Source of the DNA: Methylobacterium sp. J-090 | Lineage (GTDB): Bacteria > Pseudomonadota > Alphaproteobacteria > Rhizobiales > Beijerinckiaceae | DNA: 36,925 nt | NCBI RefSeq assembly: GCF_022829345.1 | Contig: NZ_JAKSXV010000081.1 | Coordinates: 1 to 36,925, forward strand | Direction: 5' to 3' | Shown: piece by piece, positions 15,665 to 24,465 of the stretch | How the letters are laid out: each line of letters opens with the position of its first letter | Position numbering within the stretch: position 1 is the first letter of the stretch | Notes under the pieces: model-generated | What the model was told of the DNA's origin: nothing | The model's input: the letters and a program-made list of their open reading frames with translations, nothing else | The model's database searches: none | Position numbers and translations under genes: made by a program

Positions 15665-17656
15665 GTGACAGCGGTACGGTTGCGGTTGCGTCATGCGATG
15701 ATGCGCGCCGTCGCGCGCGCCGCCTTGCCCCTCGCGCTCGCCGGCGGCGGCATGGCGGTGCAGCCGGCCGTCGCCTTCGATCTGTTCGGCCTGTTCGGCT
15801 CCGAGGAAGAGCCGCCGGCTCCCAGTTCGGACGCCCTGCCCTACACGGTCAAGTTCCAGGGGATCGACGACGACGACGTCCTGCGCGCGCTTCAGGACAC
15901 CTCCACCCTCTACCGCCTGCGCCAGGACGCGCCGCCGGATGGCGAGGGCCTCGTGCGCCGGGCCGAGGCCGACCAGCGCCGTCTTGCTGACGTGCTCTCC
16001 GGCTACGGCTATTATCAGGGCACCGTCCAGATCCGCATCGACGGGGTGACGCTCTCGGGCGAGTCGAGCGTCGCGGCGGCGGCCGGTGCGGCGGAGGGGT
16101 CCCGCGCCCGCGCCCTCGTGCCGGTGCGGATCACCGTCGAAGCCGGACCCCTCTATATCCTGCGCGCCGTCACCGTGCGTGATCCCGCCGGCAACCCGTT
16201 TCCCGAGGAGGTGCTGCCCGTCCGCTTCACCCGCGTGGACGACGATGTGCCGGCGCGCTCCGCCACCGTGCTCGCCCGCGAGGCCAAGGTCGTCGATCGG
16301 TTCCGGGCCCTCGGCCATCCTTTCGCCAAGGCGGTCGCGCGTGCGCCCGTCGTCGATGACACCGCCCATGTGATGGATGTGGGCTTCACCATCGCTCCCG
16401 GCCCCATCGCGGGCCTCGGCGAGGTCACGGTGCGCGGCACCACGGGCCTCGATCCGGCGGTGGTGCGCTCGTTCATCTACGCCGAGCCGGGCGATCCGTA
16501 CGCGCCCAAAGCCATTTCCGACATCCGCCGGTCCGTGGCGAAGGTCGAGGCCCTCGGGTCGATCCGGGTGCGCGAGGGCGAAGCCCTCGATCCCGCCGGC
16601 AACCTGCCGATCTTCGTCGACGTGACCGAGCGCGACCACAACCTGATCGGCGTGGCGGCCCGGTACTCCACCGTCGACGGCCCCGGCATCCGCGCCTATT
16701 ATGCCAACCGGAATCTCTTCGGCGGCGGCGAGACCCTGCGGCTCGACGCCGACGTCTACTACCTCGGCAACGACCTCTACGCGACGCAGCGCAAGCTCGC
16801 GGGCATCGATTCCAATGGCCTTGGCGGTCGTCTCTCGGCCACCTTCGTCAAGCCGGCCCTGTGGGGCACCCGCAACGACCTCGTCGCCAACTTGTTCGTC
16901 GGCCGCGAGGCCCAGCAATCCTACGTCAGCGACGCGGCCGGCGGCACCATCGGCCTGCGCCACCGCTTCTCCGACGCGTTCTTCGCGCAGGTCGGGATCG
17001 ACGGGCAGGCCGGCCGCTCGCAGGACGCGCTCGGCAAGGTCGATTACCGCCTCGTCGGCGTGCCCGTCTCGGTGTCTTACGATTCCACCGACAACCTCCT
17101 CGACCCGACCAAGGGGGTTCGCGTCATCGCCTCGGCGACGCCCTATGCGGGCTTCCTCGGCTCGGACCCGTCGATCTTCGTCGCGAAAGCGCAGGGCTCG
17201 ACCTACTATGCCCTCGACGACGAGGCCCGCTACATCCTCGCCGGCCGCATCGGCTTCGGGTCAATCTCGGGCGCAAACCTCGACGAGATCCCGGCCAACA
17301 TCCGGTTCTTCGCCGGCGGCGGCGGCTCCGTGCGCGGCTTCCCCTACCGGACGCTCGGGCCGCGCGGCCCGTTCAACTTGCCGATCGGCGGGCGCAGCCT
17401 GCTGGAGGCCTCGTTCGAGGCCCGCATCAAGGTGACAGACACCATCGGCGTGGTGCCGTTCTTCGACGCCGGCACCGGCTTCGCGTCGAGCCTGCCGGAC
17501 TTCGAGGAGCGCATCCGCTACGCGGCGGGCTTAGGGCTGCGCTACTACACCGGCATCGGCCCGATCCGCGTCGACGTCGCCTTTCCCCTGGACCGCATCA
17601 AGGGCAACCGCGAGCGCCCCGTGGCCCTCTACATCAGCCTGGGGCAGTCGTTCTGA
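15665..17656 (+). CDS. tamA: TamA-like Omp85 outer-membrane protein
   Basis: The protein has 663 residues from the GTG at 15665; an ATG at 15698 is an alternative. A signal peptide ends near PAVAFDLFGLFG. The periplasmic part (about 55-330) contains POTRA-type repeats (for example PLYILRAVTVRD, ISDIRRSVAKVEALGSI). The C-terminal half is a 16-strand Omp85 barrel with the diagnostic GGGGSVRGFPY (the VRGF/Y loop-6 motif, about residue 555) and a closing IGPIRVDVAFPLDR, ending YISLGQSF. TamA works with TamB in inserting outer-membrane proteins and in lipid transport. The partner gene follows with a TGATG overlap. Confidence 0.93.
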   Translation: MTAVRLRLRHAMMRAVARAALPLALAGGGMAVQPAVAFDLFGLFGSEEEPPAPSSDALPYTVKFQGIDDDDVLRALQDTSTLYRLRQDAPPDGEGLVRRAEADQRRLADVLSGYGYYQGTVQIRIDGVTLSGESSVAAAAGAAEGSRARALVPVRITVEAGPLYILRAVTVRDPAGNPFPEEVLPVRFTRVDDDVPARSATVLAREAKVVDRFRALGHPFAKAVARAPVVDDTAHVMDVGFTIAPGPIAGLGEVTVRGTTGLDPAVVRSFIYAEPGDPYAPKAISDIRRSVAKVEALGSIRVREGEALDPAGNLPIFVDVTERDHNLIGVAARYSTVDGPGIRAYYANRNLFGGGETLRLDADVYYLGNDLYATQRKLAGIDSNGLGGRLSATFVKPALWGTRNDLVANLFVGREAQQSYVSDAAGGTIGLRHRFSDAFFAQVGIDGQAGRSQDALGKVDYRLVGVPVSVSYDSTDNLLDPTKGVRVIASATPYAGFLGSDPSIFVAKAQGSTYYALDDEARYILAGRIGFGSISGANLDEIPANIRFFAGGGGSVRGFPYRTLGPRGPFNLPIGGRSLLEASFEARIKVTDTIGVVPFFDAGTGFASSLPDFEERIRYAAGLGLRYYTGIGPIRVDVAFPLDRIKGNRERPVALYISLGQSF

Positions 17657-20600
17657 TGGGGATTTTCGGAAGACCCGGTCGCGTTCTGAACCGTTTCCCC
17701 GCAGGGGGGGGAGGGAAGACCCGCGCCGTCGTGGCGCTGACGCTCGCGCTCTTCCTCCTCGGCCCCGCGATCCCCACCCACGCCGACGAATCCGAAAAGT
17801 CCGTTCTCGGCGGTCTGCTCTCGAAGGCACTCTCCACTCCCGGCTCGCAGGTCGCCATCGGGGCCGTCGACGGCGCCCTATCCTCCGACGCCACGGTGCG
17901 CGATATCGCCATCAGCGACGCCAACGGCGTCTGGCTGAAGCTCGACAGGGCGCGCCTGGTCTGGCGTCGCCTCGCCCTGCTCTCGGGCCGCCTCGAGATC
18001 GACAGCCTTGAGGTCGGGCGCCTCGAGGTCCTGCGCCGCCCCCTGCCCGCCCCGGTTTCGGCCAAGGCGGAGCCCGACGGCACGCTGCTGCCCGACCTCC
18101 CGGTGAAGGTCGAGGTCAAGGCGTTCCGGCTCGCCGAACTCGTCCTCGGCGAGGCTCTGGCGGGCCAGACCGCGCGCCTCGCCGCCGACGGACGGGCCAG
18201 GCTCGGCGCGCCGTCCGAAGGCCTCGACCTCGACCTGAAGGTCCGCCGGCTCGACGCCGCGGGCGATTTCGCCGCCCGCCTCCTGTTCGTGCCGAAGGGC
18301 GAGACCCTGGAGCTCAGGACCACCCTGGTGGAGCCCGTGGGCGGCCTGCTCTCCAAGGCGGCCAACCTGCCCGGAACGCCGGCCATCAACCTCGATCTCG
18401 ACGGGCGCGGCACCCTGGATTCGTGGAACGCCCGCCTCGATTTCGATGCCGGTCCCGATCTCGGCGCCAAGGGCACGGCCCGGATCTCGCGCATCGGCAC
18501 CGACCGGCGCCTCGCCCTCGACCTCGCCTCGCGGATCGAGGCGTTGCTGCCCGGCCCCGCGGCTGCCGTGTTCTCCGGCACCACGAAGCTCGAAGGGGGC
18601 CTGCGCTTCTCCGACGGCGGCGCCTTCGGCATCGACCGCCTCGATCTCACTTCGCGGACCGCCCGCCTGGACGCGCGCGGAACCCTCACCGCCGACCGTG
18701 TCGCGGATTTCGTCGTCGCGGCCCGCGCCGTGCCGACGGAGGGCGGGACCACCAAGGCGGGCGACGCCGAGCTCGACAGCCTCGTCTTCGACGGAAGCCT
18801 GAAGGGTCCCATCGCCCGTCCGACGGTCGGTGGCGTCCTCAAGGCCGCCGGCCTGCGCGCCGACGGCAATGCCCTTGATCGTGTCGAGGCCGCCATCGCC
18901 ATGGCGCCGACGGGGCCGGACGCCGCCGCGAGCCGCTTCGCCCTCAGTGCCGACGCCAAGGTCGAAGGCCTGAGCCTCGCCGATCCGGCCCTGCGCCGCG
19001 CCATCGGAGCGCGGGCCGCCCTCGCCTTCCGGGGTACGCTCCAGCCCAGCGGCATCGTGGAGGTGGCAAAGCTCGCCATCGACGGGCCGACGGCCCGCGC
19101 GACCTATATGGGCACCATCGGGCAGAACACCCTCACGGGCACGGTCGATGCGGCGCTCGCCGATCTCGCCGCCTTCTCCGACATCGCCGGCCGCTCCCTC
19201 GCCGGAAGCCTGACCGCGCAGGCCAAGCTCGGCGGCGACCCGGCTCGCAAGGCAGTCACGGCCGATGTCGATGTCCGAGCCGATCGCCTCGCCCTCTCGG
19301 TGCCCGCGCTGGACGGTTTGCTCGGCCGCAATCCGCGCTTCACCGGGCGCGTCTTCCAGGTCTATGACGGCTATGCCTTCGACGGCGCGCGGTTGGAGGG
19401 TGCCGAGATGGTGGCCCGCCTCGACGGCCGTGCCACCGCCCGCATGGCCGACGCCAAGCTCCTCGTCGATCTCAAGGACCTCTCCGTCGTCGATGCCGCC
19501 CTGTCCGGCCGTGCCCTCCTCGATGGGCGCCTGACCGGCACCCTGGAGAAGCCCGACCTCACGGCGACGGTCACCGCCGACGACCTGCGCGCGCAGGGGC
19601 GCCCCATCCGGGATCTCCGCATGGAGACGGCGCTCCGCGACCTCACCGGCGCCTTCGACGGGACCGTGAAGCTCACCGGCGATGTCGCCGGCAACGCCCT
19701 TCGCGCCGATGCCCACCTCGCCCGTCTGCCCCAGGACTGGTCGCTGGATCGCCTCGCCTTCAGCCTCGGCTCCGTCGCCATCGCGGGCAACGCCCGCGTC
19801 GACGCCCGCTCCTTCCTCACGGAGGGCAGCCTCACCGTGGCGGCGGCGAACCTCGACGACCTCTCGCCCCTGGCTCTCACGTCCTTGGGCGGTAATGTCG
19901 ATGCCGCCGTGACCCTGTCGCGCGCTGGTGGCCGCCAGGATGCGGCGATCCGGGCGAAGGGCGCGTCGCTGCGCACGGGCGCCATCGGCCTCGCCCGCCT
20001 CGACGCCGATCTCACCGGGCGCGATCTCTTCGCCCGTCCCGTCATCGACGGCCGCGTCAACGCCGACCGGGTCGTGGTCTCGGGCGAAACCCTCGACACC
20101 GTGCGCCTCGCCGCCGTGGGAGCGCCGAGCGCCAGCGACATCACCCTCACCGCCAAGGCGCGCGGCTTCGACCTCGACGGCGCCGCCCGTCTCGTGCCGG
20201 CGGACCGGACCCGGATCGAACTCGCCCGCTTCTCCGCCGCGCGCGGCGGCGATCGTCTCGCCCTCGCCGGACCCGCCACCATCACCCTCGCGGAGGGCGG
20301 CGCCCTCATCGACAATCTCGTGATCGCCGCCGGGTCGGGCCGGGTCAGCCTGTCGGGCCGGGCCGGCTCGCGCCTCGACCTCAAGCTCGGCCTTCGCGCC
20401 GTGCCGCTCGCCTTGGCGCGCATCGCCTCGCCGGGCCTCGCCCTCACCGGCACCCTCGACGGCGAGGCCGACCTTCGCGGCACGTCGCAGCGGCCCGAGG
20501 GGCACTACGCCCTCACCCTGGCCCGCCTCGTTACCCCGGAGACGCGCAAGGCCGGCCTGCCGCCCATCGACGCGAAGGCCAGCGGCACCCTGTCCGATGG

Positions 20601-22023
20601 CCGCGCCGGTATCGAGGGTCGCGTCTCGGCCGGGCGCGGCGCCGAGATGACCGTGTCGGGCTCGGTGCCGGTCGCTGCCGGCGGCGCCATCGCGCTCAAG
20701 CTTCGCGGAACCCTGGAGGCGGCGCTCGCCAACTCCCTCCTGAGCGTCGGCGGGCAGCGGGTCACGGGCCGCGTCGCCCTCGATGCCGGCGTGTCCGGCA
20801 CCCTCGCCGCCCCCCGCGCCGAGGGCGCCGCCACCCTCACGGGCGGGTCCTTCACCGACCCGCTCCAGGGCATTCGCCTCACCAACATCGAGGGCCGCGT
20901 CACCGGGCGCGGCGACACCCTGGTGGTGGAGCGCCTCACCGCGCTGACCCGCAACGGCGGCACCCTGCGCGCGGATGGCCGTGTCGCCCTGCAGCCGGCA
21001 GCCGGATTTCCGGGCAGCCTGCGCCTCGTCGCCGAGCGGGCCGAACTCGTGTCGAGTCCGCTGATCACGGCGGTGGCGAGCCTGAATCTCGCCCTGAGCG
21101 GGCCGCTGGCACGGACGCCGAAGGTTTCGGGCCGCGTCGATCTCGTTTCCGTCGACGTCACGGTGCCCGATCGCCTGCCCGCCAGCGTGAAGCCCCTGGA
21201 GGGCGTGCGCCACGTCAACACCCCGCCCGATGTGCGCGCCCGCCTCGCCGCCCGCGCCGACCGCAAAGCCGCCGTGGCGGCGGCGGGACGACGACGGGGC
21301 AAGGTTGCTCCGCCCTTCGACGCCACCCTCGATGTGGCGGTGAACGCGCCCAACCGCATCTTCGTGCGCGGGCGCGGCATCGATGCCGAGCTCGGCGGCG
21401 CCTTACGCCTCACCGGTTCCTCGCGCGACCCCGTGGCGACGGGGGATTTCGAGATGCGGCGCGGCCGCCTCAGCGTGGTCGGGCAGCGCCTCGACTTCAC
21501 CCGGGGGCGCCTCGTCTTCGGCGGCGAGATCGCGCAGCCCGATCTCGATTTCCTGGCCGAGACCAAGGCCGCCGAGATCACTGCCCGCATCGCCGTCACG
21601 GGGCCCGCGAGCCAGCCGGTCTTCGCCATCACCTCCGACCCGACCCTGCCGCAGGACGAGGTGCTGTCGCGCCTCCTGTTCAAGAAGGCGTCCGGTGGCC
21701 TCTCGCCGTTCCAGGCCCTGCAATTGGCCCAGGCCGTGGCCCAGTTCTCGGGCGGCGCCGGTGGCGTCGACGTGTTCGAGCAGGCGCGCAAGGGCCTTGG
21801 CCTCGACAGCCTCGACATCTCCACGGGGGCGAGCGGCGGCCCGGCGGTGGGCGCGTCGCGCTACCTCAGCGACAAGCTCAGCGTCGGCGTGAAGGCCGGG
21901 GCGAAGCCCGCCGACACGGCGGCCACCGTCGATTACGACGTGACGCGCCGCATCAAGATCCAGGGCGAGGCCGGCAGCGACGGCCGAACCGCCGTCGGTG
22001 TCGGCGCCGAATGGGAGTACTGA
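17656..22023 (+). CDS. tamB: TamB-like translocation and assembly module inner-membrane component
   Basis: The 1455-residue protein starts at the ATG overlapping the tamA stop. A single N-terminal membrane anchor (about 24-42, VVALTLALFLLGPAIP) is followed by a very long beta-helical region of repeating short strands (LRADGRVALQ-like) and the C-terminal DUF490 domain, which includes RRGRLSVVGQRLDFTRGRLVF and ends in an aromatic residue, EWEY. TamB spans the periplasm as a hydrophobic groove carrying lipids or guiding outer-membrane protein insertion with TamA. The size is typical for alphaproteobacteria. The reading frame is open about 800 bases upstream in tamA, but that part is a shadow. 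Confidence 0.94.
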   Translation: MGIFGRPGRVLNRFPAGGGGKTRAVVALTLALFLLGPAIPTHADESEKSVLGGLLSKALSTPGSQVAIGAVDGALSSDATVRDIAISDANGVWLKLDRARLVWRRLALLSGRLEIDSLEVGRLEVLRRPLPAPVSAKAEPDGTLLPDLPVKVEVKAFRLAELVLGEALAGQTARLAADGRARLGAPSEGLDLDLKVRRLDAAGDFAARLLFVPKGETLELRTTLVEPVGGLLSKAANLPGTPAINLDLDGRGTLDSWNARLDFDAGPDLGAKGTARISRIGTDRRLALDLASRIEALLPGPAAAVFSGTTKLEGGLRFSDGGAFGIDRLDLTSRTARLDARGTLTADRVADFVVAARAVPTEGGTTKAGDAELDSLVFDGSLKGPIARPTVGGVLKAAGLRADGNALDRVEAAIAMAPTGPDAAASRFALSADAKVEGLSLADPALRRAIGARAALAFRGTLQPSGIVEVAKLAIDGPTARATYMGTIGQNTLTGTVDAALADLAAFSDIAGRSLAGSLTAQAKLGGDPARKAVTADVDVRADRLALSVPALDGLLGRNPRFTGRVFQVYDGYAFDGARLEGAEMVARLDGRATARMADAKLLVDLKDLSVVDAALSGRALLDGRLTGTLEKPDLTATVTADDLRAQGRPIRDLRMETALRDLTGAFDGTVKLTGDVAGNALRADAHLARLPQDWSLDRLAFSLGSVAIAGNARVDARSFLTEGSLTVAAANLDDLSPLALTSLGGNVDAAVTLSRAGGRQDAAIRAKGASLRTGAIGLARLDADLTGRDLFARPVIDGRVNADRVVVSGETLDTVRLAAVGAPSASDITLTAKARGFDLDGAARLVPADRTRIELARFSAARGGDRLALAGPATITLAEGGALIDNLVIAAGSGRVSLSGRAGSRLDLKLGLRAVPLALARIASPGLALTGTLDGEADLRGTSQRPEGHYALTLARLVTPETRKAGLPPIDAKASGTLSDGRAGIEGRVSAGRGAEMTVSGSVPVAAGGAIALKLRGTLEAALANSLLSVGGQRVTGRVALDAGVSGTLAAPRAEGAATLTGGSFTDPLQGIRLTNIEGRVTGRGDTLVVERLTALTRNGGTLRADGRVALQPAAGFPGSLRLVAERAELVSSPLITAVASLNLALSGPLARTPKVSGRVDLVSVDVTVPDRLPASVKPLEGVRHVNTPPDVRARLAARADRKAAVAAAGRRRGKVAPPFDATLDVAVNAPNRIFVRGRGIDAELGGALRLTGSSRDPVATGDFEMRRGRLSVVGQRLDFTRGRLVFGGEIAQPDLDFLAETKAAEITARIAVTGPASQPVFAITSDPTLPQDEVLSRLLFKKASGGLSPFQALQLAQAVAQFSGGAGGVDVFEQARKGLGLDSLDISTGASGGPAVGASRYLSDKLSVGVKAGAKPADTAATVDYDVTRRIKIQGEAGSDGRTAVGVGAEWEY

Positions 22024-22026
22024 TCC

Positions 22027-22080
22027 GCGGGTTCGGTGAACGCCGTCAGCGCATCAGCCAGAGCGACTGGCCGAACCCGC
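22027..22080. other. Long inverted repeat at a convergent gene junction
   Basis: GCGGGTTCGG (22027-22036) pairs perfectly with CCGAACCCGC (22071-22080), with a 34-base loop that contains the end of the small membrane gene. There is no T-run, so it is better read as a shared 3' hairpin for the two converging transcripts than as a classical terminator. Confidence 0.5.
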
Positions 22081-22234
22081 TCAGAGGTGCGTGGAAATGC
22101 GTCACCAGCACGATGGCCCAGAGCAGCCCGAGCACGCTCGTCAGGCCGAGGAGGATGACCTCGCCGAACTCGTGGGCGCCACGCCGGGCGCCGGTCGCGG
22201 TCGGGGGCTTCGCATCGTGCGGGTTGCGCGCCAT
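22046..22234 (-). CDS. Small single-pass membrane protein
   Basis: The 62-residue protein starts MARNPHDAKPPTATGARRG and has one strong membrane span (about 27-46, ILLGLTSVLGLLWAIVLVTH), with a short tail ending FGQSLWLMR. The ATG at 22234 has AGAGGAT seven bases upstream on the minus strand, a good ribosome-binding site. It sits inside a longer open frame, so it is easy to overlook. No family is recognised. It converges on tamB and diverges from the peptide-deformylase-like gene. Confidence 0.7.
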   Translation of the reverse strand: MARNPHDAKPPTATGARRGAHEFGEVILLGLTSVLGLLWAIVLVTHFHAPLSGFGQSLWLMR

Positions 22235-22351
22235 TCGGTATCCTCTTCGTTGTCCGCGCCGCCGATGCGGCGTGACGGGTGAGGACACCGCAAGGCCCGC
22301 GCCAGCACCCTCACCGATCCCCGCGTCGAGGGCAGGCAGGCCCCGCCCCGC

Positions 22352-22888
22352 ATGCATCCCTTCACGGACCTCGTCCATCGGAGCCGCGCTTTGCCCGCTC
22401 AATCCCTGCTCTTCTACCCCGACCCGCGCCTGCGCCTGCCGGCCGCGTCCGTCGAGGCCTTCGACGATGTCCTGCGGGCGGCTGCCGATGACTTGTTCGA
22501 GGCCCTGAAGGCGGTCTCGGCCCTCGGCCTGACCCTGCCGCATCTCGGGCGTCTTCAGCGGGTGATGGTCGTCCGGCTGGAGCCCGGCGATCCGGCCACC
22601 ACCTACGTGAACCCCGAGATCGTCTGGGCCTCGCCGGAGCGCGCTCCGCAGATGGAGGGCAGCGTCTCGATGCCCGGCGTCACCGACCTCGTCGAGCGGG
22701 CGACCCAGGTGCGCCTGCGTTTCCAAGACCTCGACGGCACCGTCCGGGAGGAGAGCGCGGCGGGGTTCCGCGCCGCCTGCCTGCAGCACGAGATCGATCA
22801 GCTCGACGGCATCTTCTGGATCGACCGCCTGTCGCGCCTGCGCCGGGAGCGCGCGGTGAAGCGCTTCGGCAAGCTGCGGCGCCCATGA
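22352..22888 (+). CDS. Peptide deformylase-like protein lacking metal ligands
   Basis: The 178-residue protein aligns along its length with peptide deformylases (FYPDPRLRLPA near the N-terminus, VNPEI, QHEIDQLDGIFWIDRLS near the C-terminus). All three catalytic motifs are altered. GxGLAAxQ has become ALGLTLPH (Gln to His, residue 64). The metal-binding Cys of EGCLS is Ser104 in EGSVS. The second His of HExDH is Gln150 in HEIDQ. H146 and E147 remain. Standard Fe2+-dependent deformylation seems unlikely, so it may be a non-catalytic or repurposed paralogue. It is coupled (ATGA, 22885-22888) to two secreted-protein genes. A normal def gene is presumably elsewhere. Confidence 0.85.
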   Translation: MHPFTDLVHRSRALPAQSLLFYPDPRLRLPAASVEAFDDVLRAAADDLFEALKAVSALGLTLPHLGRLQRVMVVRLEPGDPATTYVNPEIVWASPERAPQMEGSVSMPGVTDLVERATQVRLRFQDLDGTVREESAAGFRAACLQHEIDQLDGIFWIDRLSRLRRERAVKRFGKLRRP

Positions 22889-23376
22889 CCCTGCTGTTCC
22901 GCCCGCAGCCCCCCCGTGATACCCAACCCGCCATGCGGTTCGTTCTTCCGACGCTCCTGTCCTCGCTTCTGTCGGGCTCGGTCGCCCTGGCGGCCCCCGC
23001 CACCGTCTCGGCCCCGGCGCCCCCTGCGGTGATCGGCTGCGCGTCGCTCGCCAACCTGCGAATCCTGCTGCGCCAGACCGGCAACGACCCGGCCAAGGCG
23101 GCGGCCCTCCTGTCCGACGACAAGGCGGATCACCTCGGGTGTTCGATCCTCGGTCGCGAGGCCGTCACGGCGATCGCCGACCACGCCGCCCTCAACGGCA
23201 GCGTCTACGATTGCGTCGCGGTGCGCACCACGAGCGTGTGCCAGTGGACCGTTGCCGGGTCCGTGACTCCGGTCGAGCAGGCGCGTCCGGGACGCCGGGC
23301 CCAGCCCGATACCGGCAAGGCTGCGCCGGGCAAGAACGCACAGGACAAGAGCGCACAGGAAAAAACGCCGCGATGA
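22885..23376 (+). CDS. Secreted cysteine-containing protein, copy 1 of a tandem pair
   Basis: The 163-residue protein overlaps the deformylase-like stop by four bases; an internal ATG at 22933 gives MRFVLPTLLSSLL and a cleaner signal peptide ending near ALAAPA. The mature domain (about 50-125) has four cysteines in CASLANLRILL, HLGCSIL, YDCVAVR and VCQWTV, followed by a basic, low-complexity tail (KAAPGKNAQDKSAQ). The same Cys-SL-LR-LL...C...CxxVR...CxW pattern occurs in the next gene, so the two are paralogues. It is probably periplasmic with two disulfides. The function is unknown. Confidence 0.72.
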   Translation: MTLLFRPQPPRDTQPAMRFVLPTLLSSLLSGSVALAAPATVSAPAPPAVIGCASLANLRILLRQTGNDPAKAAALLSDDKADHLGCSILGREAVTAIADHAALNGSVYDCVAVRTTSVCQWTVAGSVTPVEQARPGRRAQPDTGKAAPGKNAQDKSAQEKTPR

Positions 23377-23675
23377 GACACGCCATTGGTGCCTTGGGCG
23401 GCACATTCCTGTTCCTGGCCGGGGGTGCAGCCGCCGTGCCGGAATCCGCACAGCCGGTCATCGCCTGCGAGAGCCTCGTCGGGCTTCGCCTGCTCATGGG
23501 CGATGGTGGCACCGACCACGCGGCGGCCCTCGAGCGCCTTCCCCGGCACCCGGCCTGCCACCTGATTGCGCGCGACCGGATCGGTGCCGCCGAGCAGCGG
23601 GCGATGATCGGCGGCGCGCCGTTCGAGTGCCTCACGGTTCGGGACGAGGCCCGTTGCGCCTGGGTGATGCCCTGA
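23373..23675 (+). CDS. Secreted cysteine-containing protein, copy 2 of a tandem pair
   Basis: The 100-residue protein overlaps the previous stop by four bases (ATGA, 23373-23376). A signal peptide (MRHAIGALGGTFLFLAGGAA) is followed by IACESLVGLRLLMGDGG, HPACHLIARDRIG, FECLTVRDEARCAWVM. These cysteines and the SLxxLRxL, VRxxxxCxW positions match copy 1, but the C-terminal basic tail is absent. This suggests duplication followed by loss or gain of the tail. It lies in the same coupled unit as the deformylase-like gene. The function is unknown. Confidence 0.7.
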   Translation: MRHAIGALGGTFLFLAGGAAAVPESAQPVIACESLVGLRLLMGDGGTDHAAALERLPRHPACHLIARDRIGAAEQRAMIGGAPFECLTVRDEARCAWVMP

Positions 23676-23756
23676 CGTCGTAATCCGCCGCTCCGCCCCC
23701 TGCTCTTGCGGCCGAGCTTTTGATATCCTCGCCGCCGGTGACCGGGGGGAGCGGGG

Positions 23757-24029
23757 ATGATGGGATTTGACGGGCGTGCCGCGGGGTTGGCGATGGCTCT
23801 CGCCGTCATCGGTTCACTGGACGCATCGGGTGGCCGAGCGTTCGCCCAGGGGGCGTCCACGCCGATCCAGAGCCCGCAGGATGCGGCCTGTCGCAACGAG
23901 GCCCGCGCGAAGGTGTTCGTCACTCCCGACCCGAAGGGACTCGGCCTCTACGGGATCGGCCGCCAGATCTACGTGGCGTGCATGCGGCGCCTGCAACCGG
24001 CCGCCGTCCGGCGCGTCCGCAACCGCTGA
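23757..24029 (+). CDS. Small exported protein of unknown function
   Basis: The 90-residue protein has an N-terminal hydrophobic segment (AAGLAMALAVIGSLDASGG) and a likely cleavage after AFAQG. The mature part contains DAACRNEARAKVFVTPDP, GLYGIGRQIYVACMRRL, with two cysteines that could pair. The ATG at 23757 is preceded by a purine-rich GGGGAGCGGGG. I recognise this as a type common in Methylobacterium but cannot assign a function. It converges on the 69-residue gene at 24067. Confidence 0.65.
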   Translation: MMGFDGRAAGLAMALAVIGSLDASGGRAFAQGASTPIQSPQDAACRNEARAKVFVTPDPKGLGLYGIGRQIYVACMRRLQPAAVRRVRNR

Positions 24030-24066
24030 CCCCCATCCACACGATTGCGGACGGGAGTCGGAACGA

Positions 24067-24276
24067 TCAGGCGCTCAAGGGCGCGCCGATGCGGGCGCGG
24101 AGCTGGTGGCGCAGATTCTGGTTGGCGGTGGCATCGGCGTCGAGGGCCGACATCAGGCGCAGGAGCCGGCTGATGGGGGTCGACCGGTCCTGGACCGCCG
24201 CGTCGATCTGATCCTGGAGCGTTGTCTGCTCGCAGGGAAACTGGGTGGTCTCGCTCGAAAGGGCCGACTGGAGCAT
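24067..24276 (-). CDS. Small hypothetical protein
   Basis: The 69-residue protein is soluble and mostly helical (TTLQDQIDAAVQDRSTPISR, LLRLMSALDADATANQN), with no signal peptide, membrane span or recognised motif; it has a single Cys at about 15. The composition is ordinary for a coding sequence (Q, D, L, S rich rather than R/P rich), which supports its being real. The 189 bases upstream contain no other gene. Confidence 0.5.
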   Translation of the reverse strand: MLQSALSSETTQFPCEQTTLQDQIDAAVQDRSTPISRLLRLMSALDADATANQNLRHQLRARIGAPLSA

Positions 24277-24465
24277 GGGTCCGCGAATCCGTCGCTGTGA
24301 TCAGGCTAATCCCGCGCGGCTCGCTACGCCATGGAACCGAACGGCGCCACCCCCTTTTTGCCGTCTATCCATAGCCGGCATGGAATTTTTCGCTCGCCTG
24401 ATCGTGCGCGCCGGAAATCCGTGGATATCCATGTGTGGGAAAGCACGTGGCCCCGGCCCGTCACC

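Noticed and set aside
17878..21213. An 1111-codon minus-strand frame under tamB
   Set aside because: tamB is well supported by its DUF490 end and coupling to tamA. The opposite frame has only low-complexity composition.
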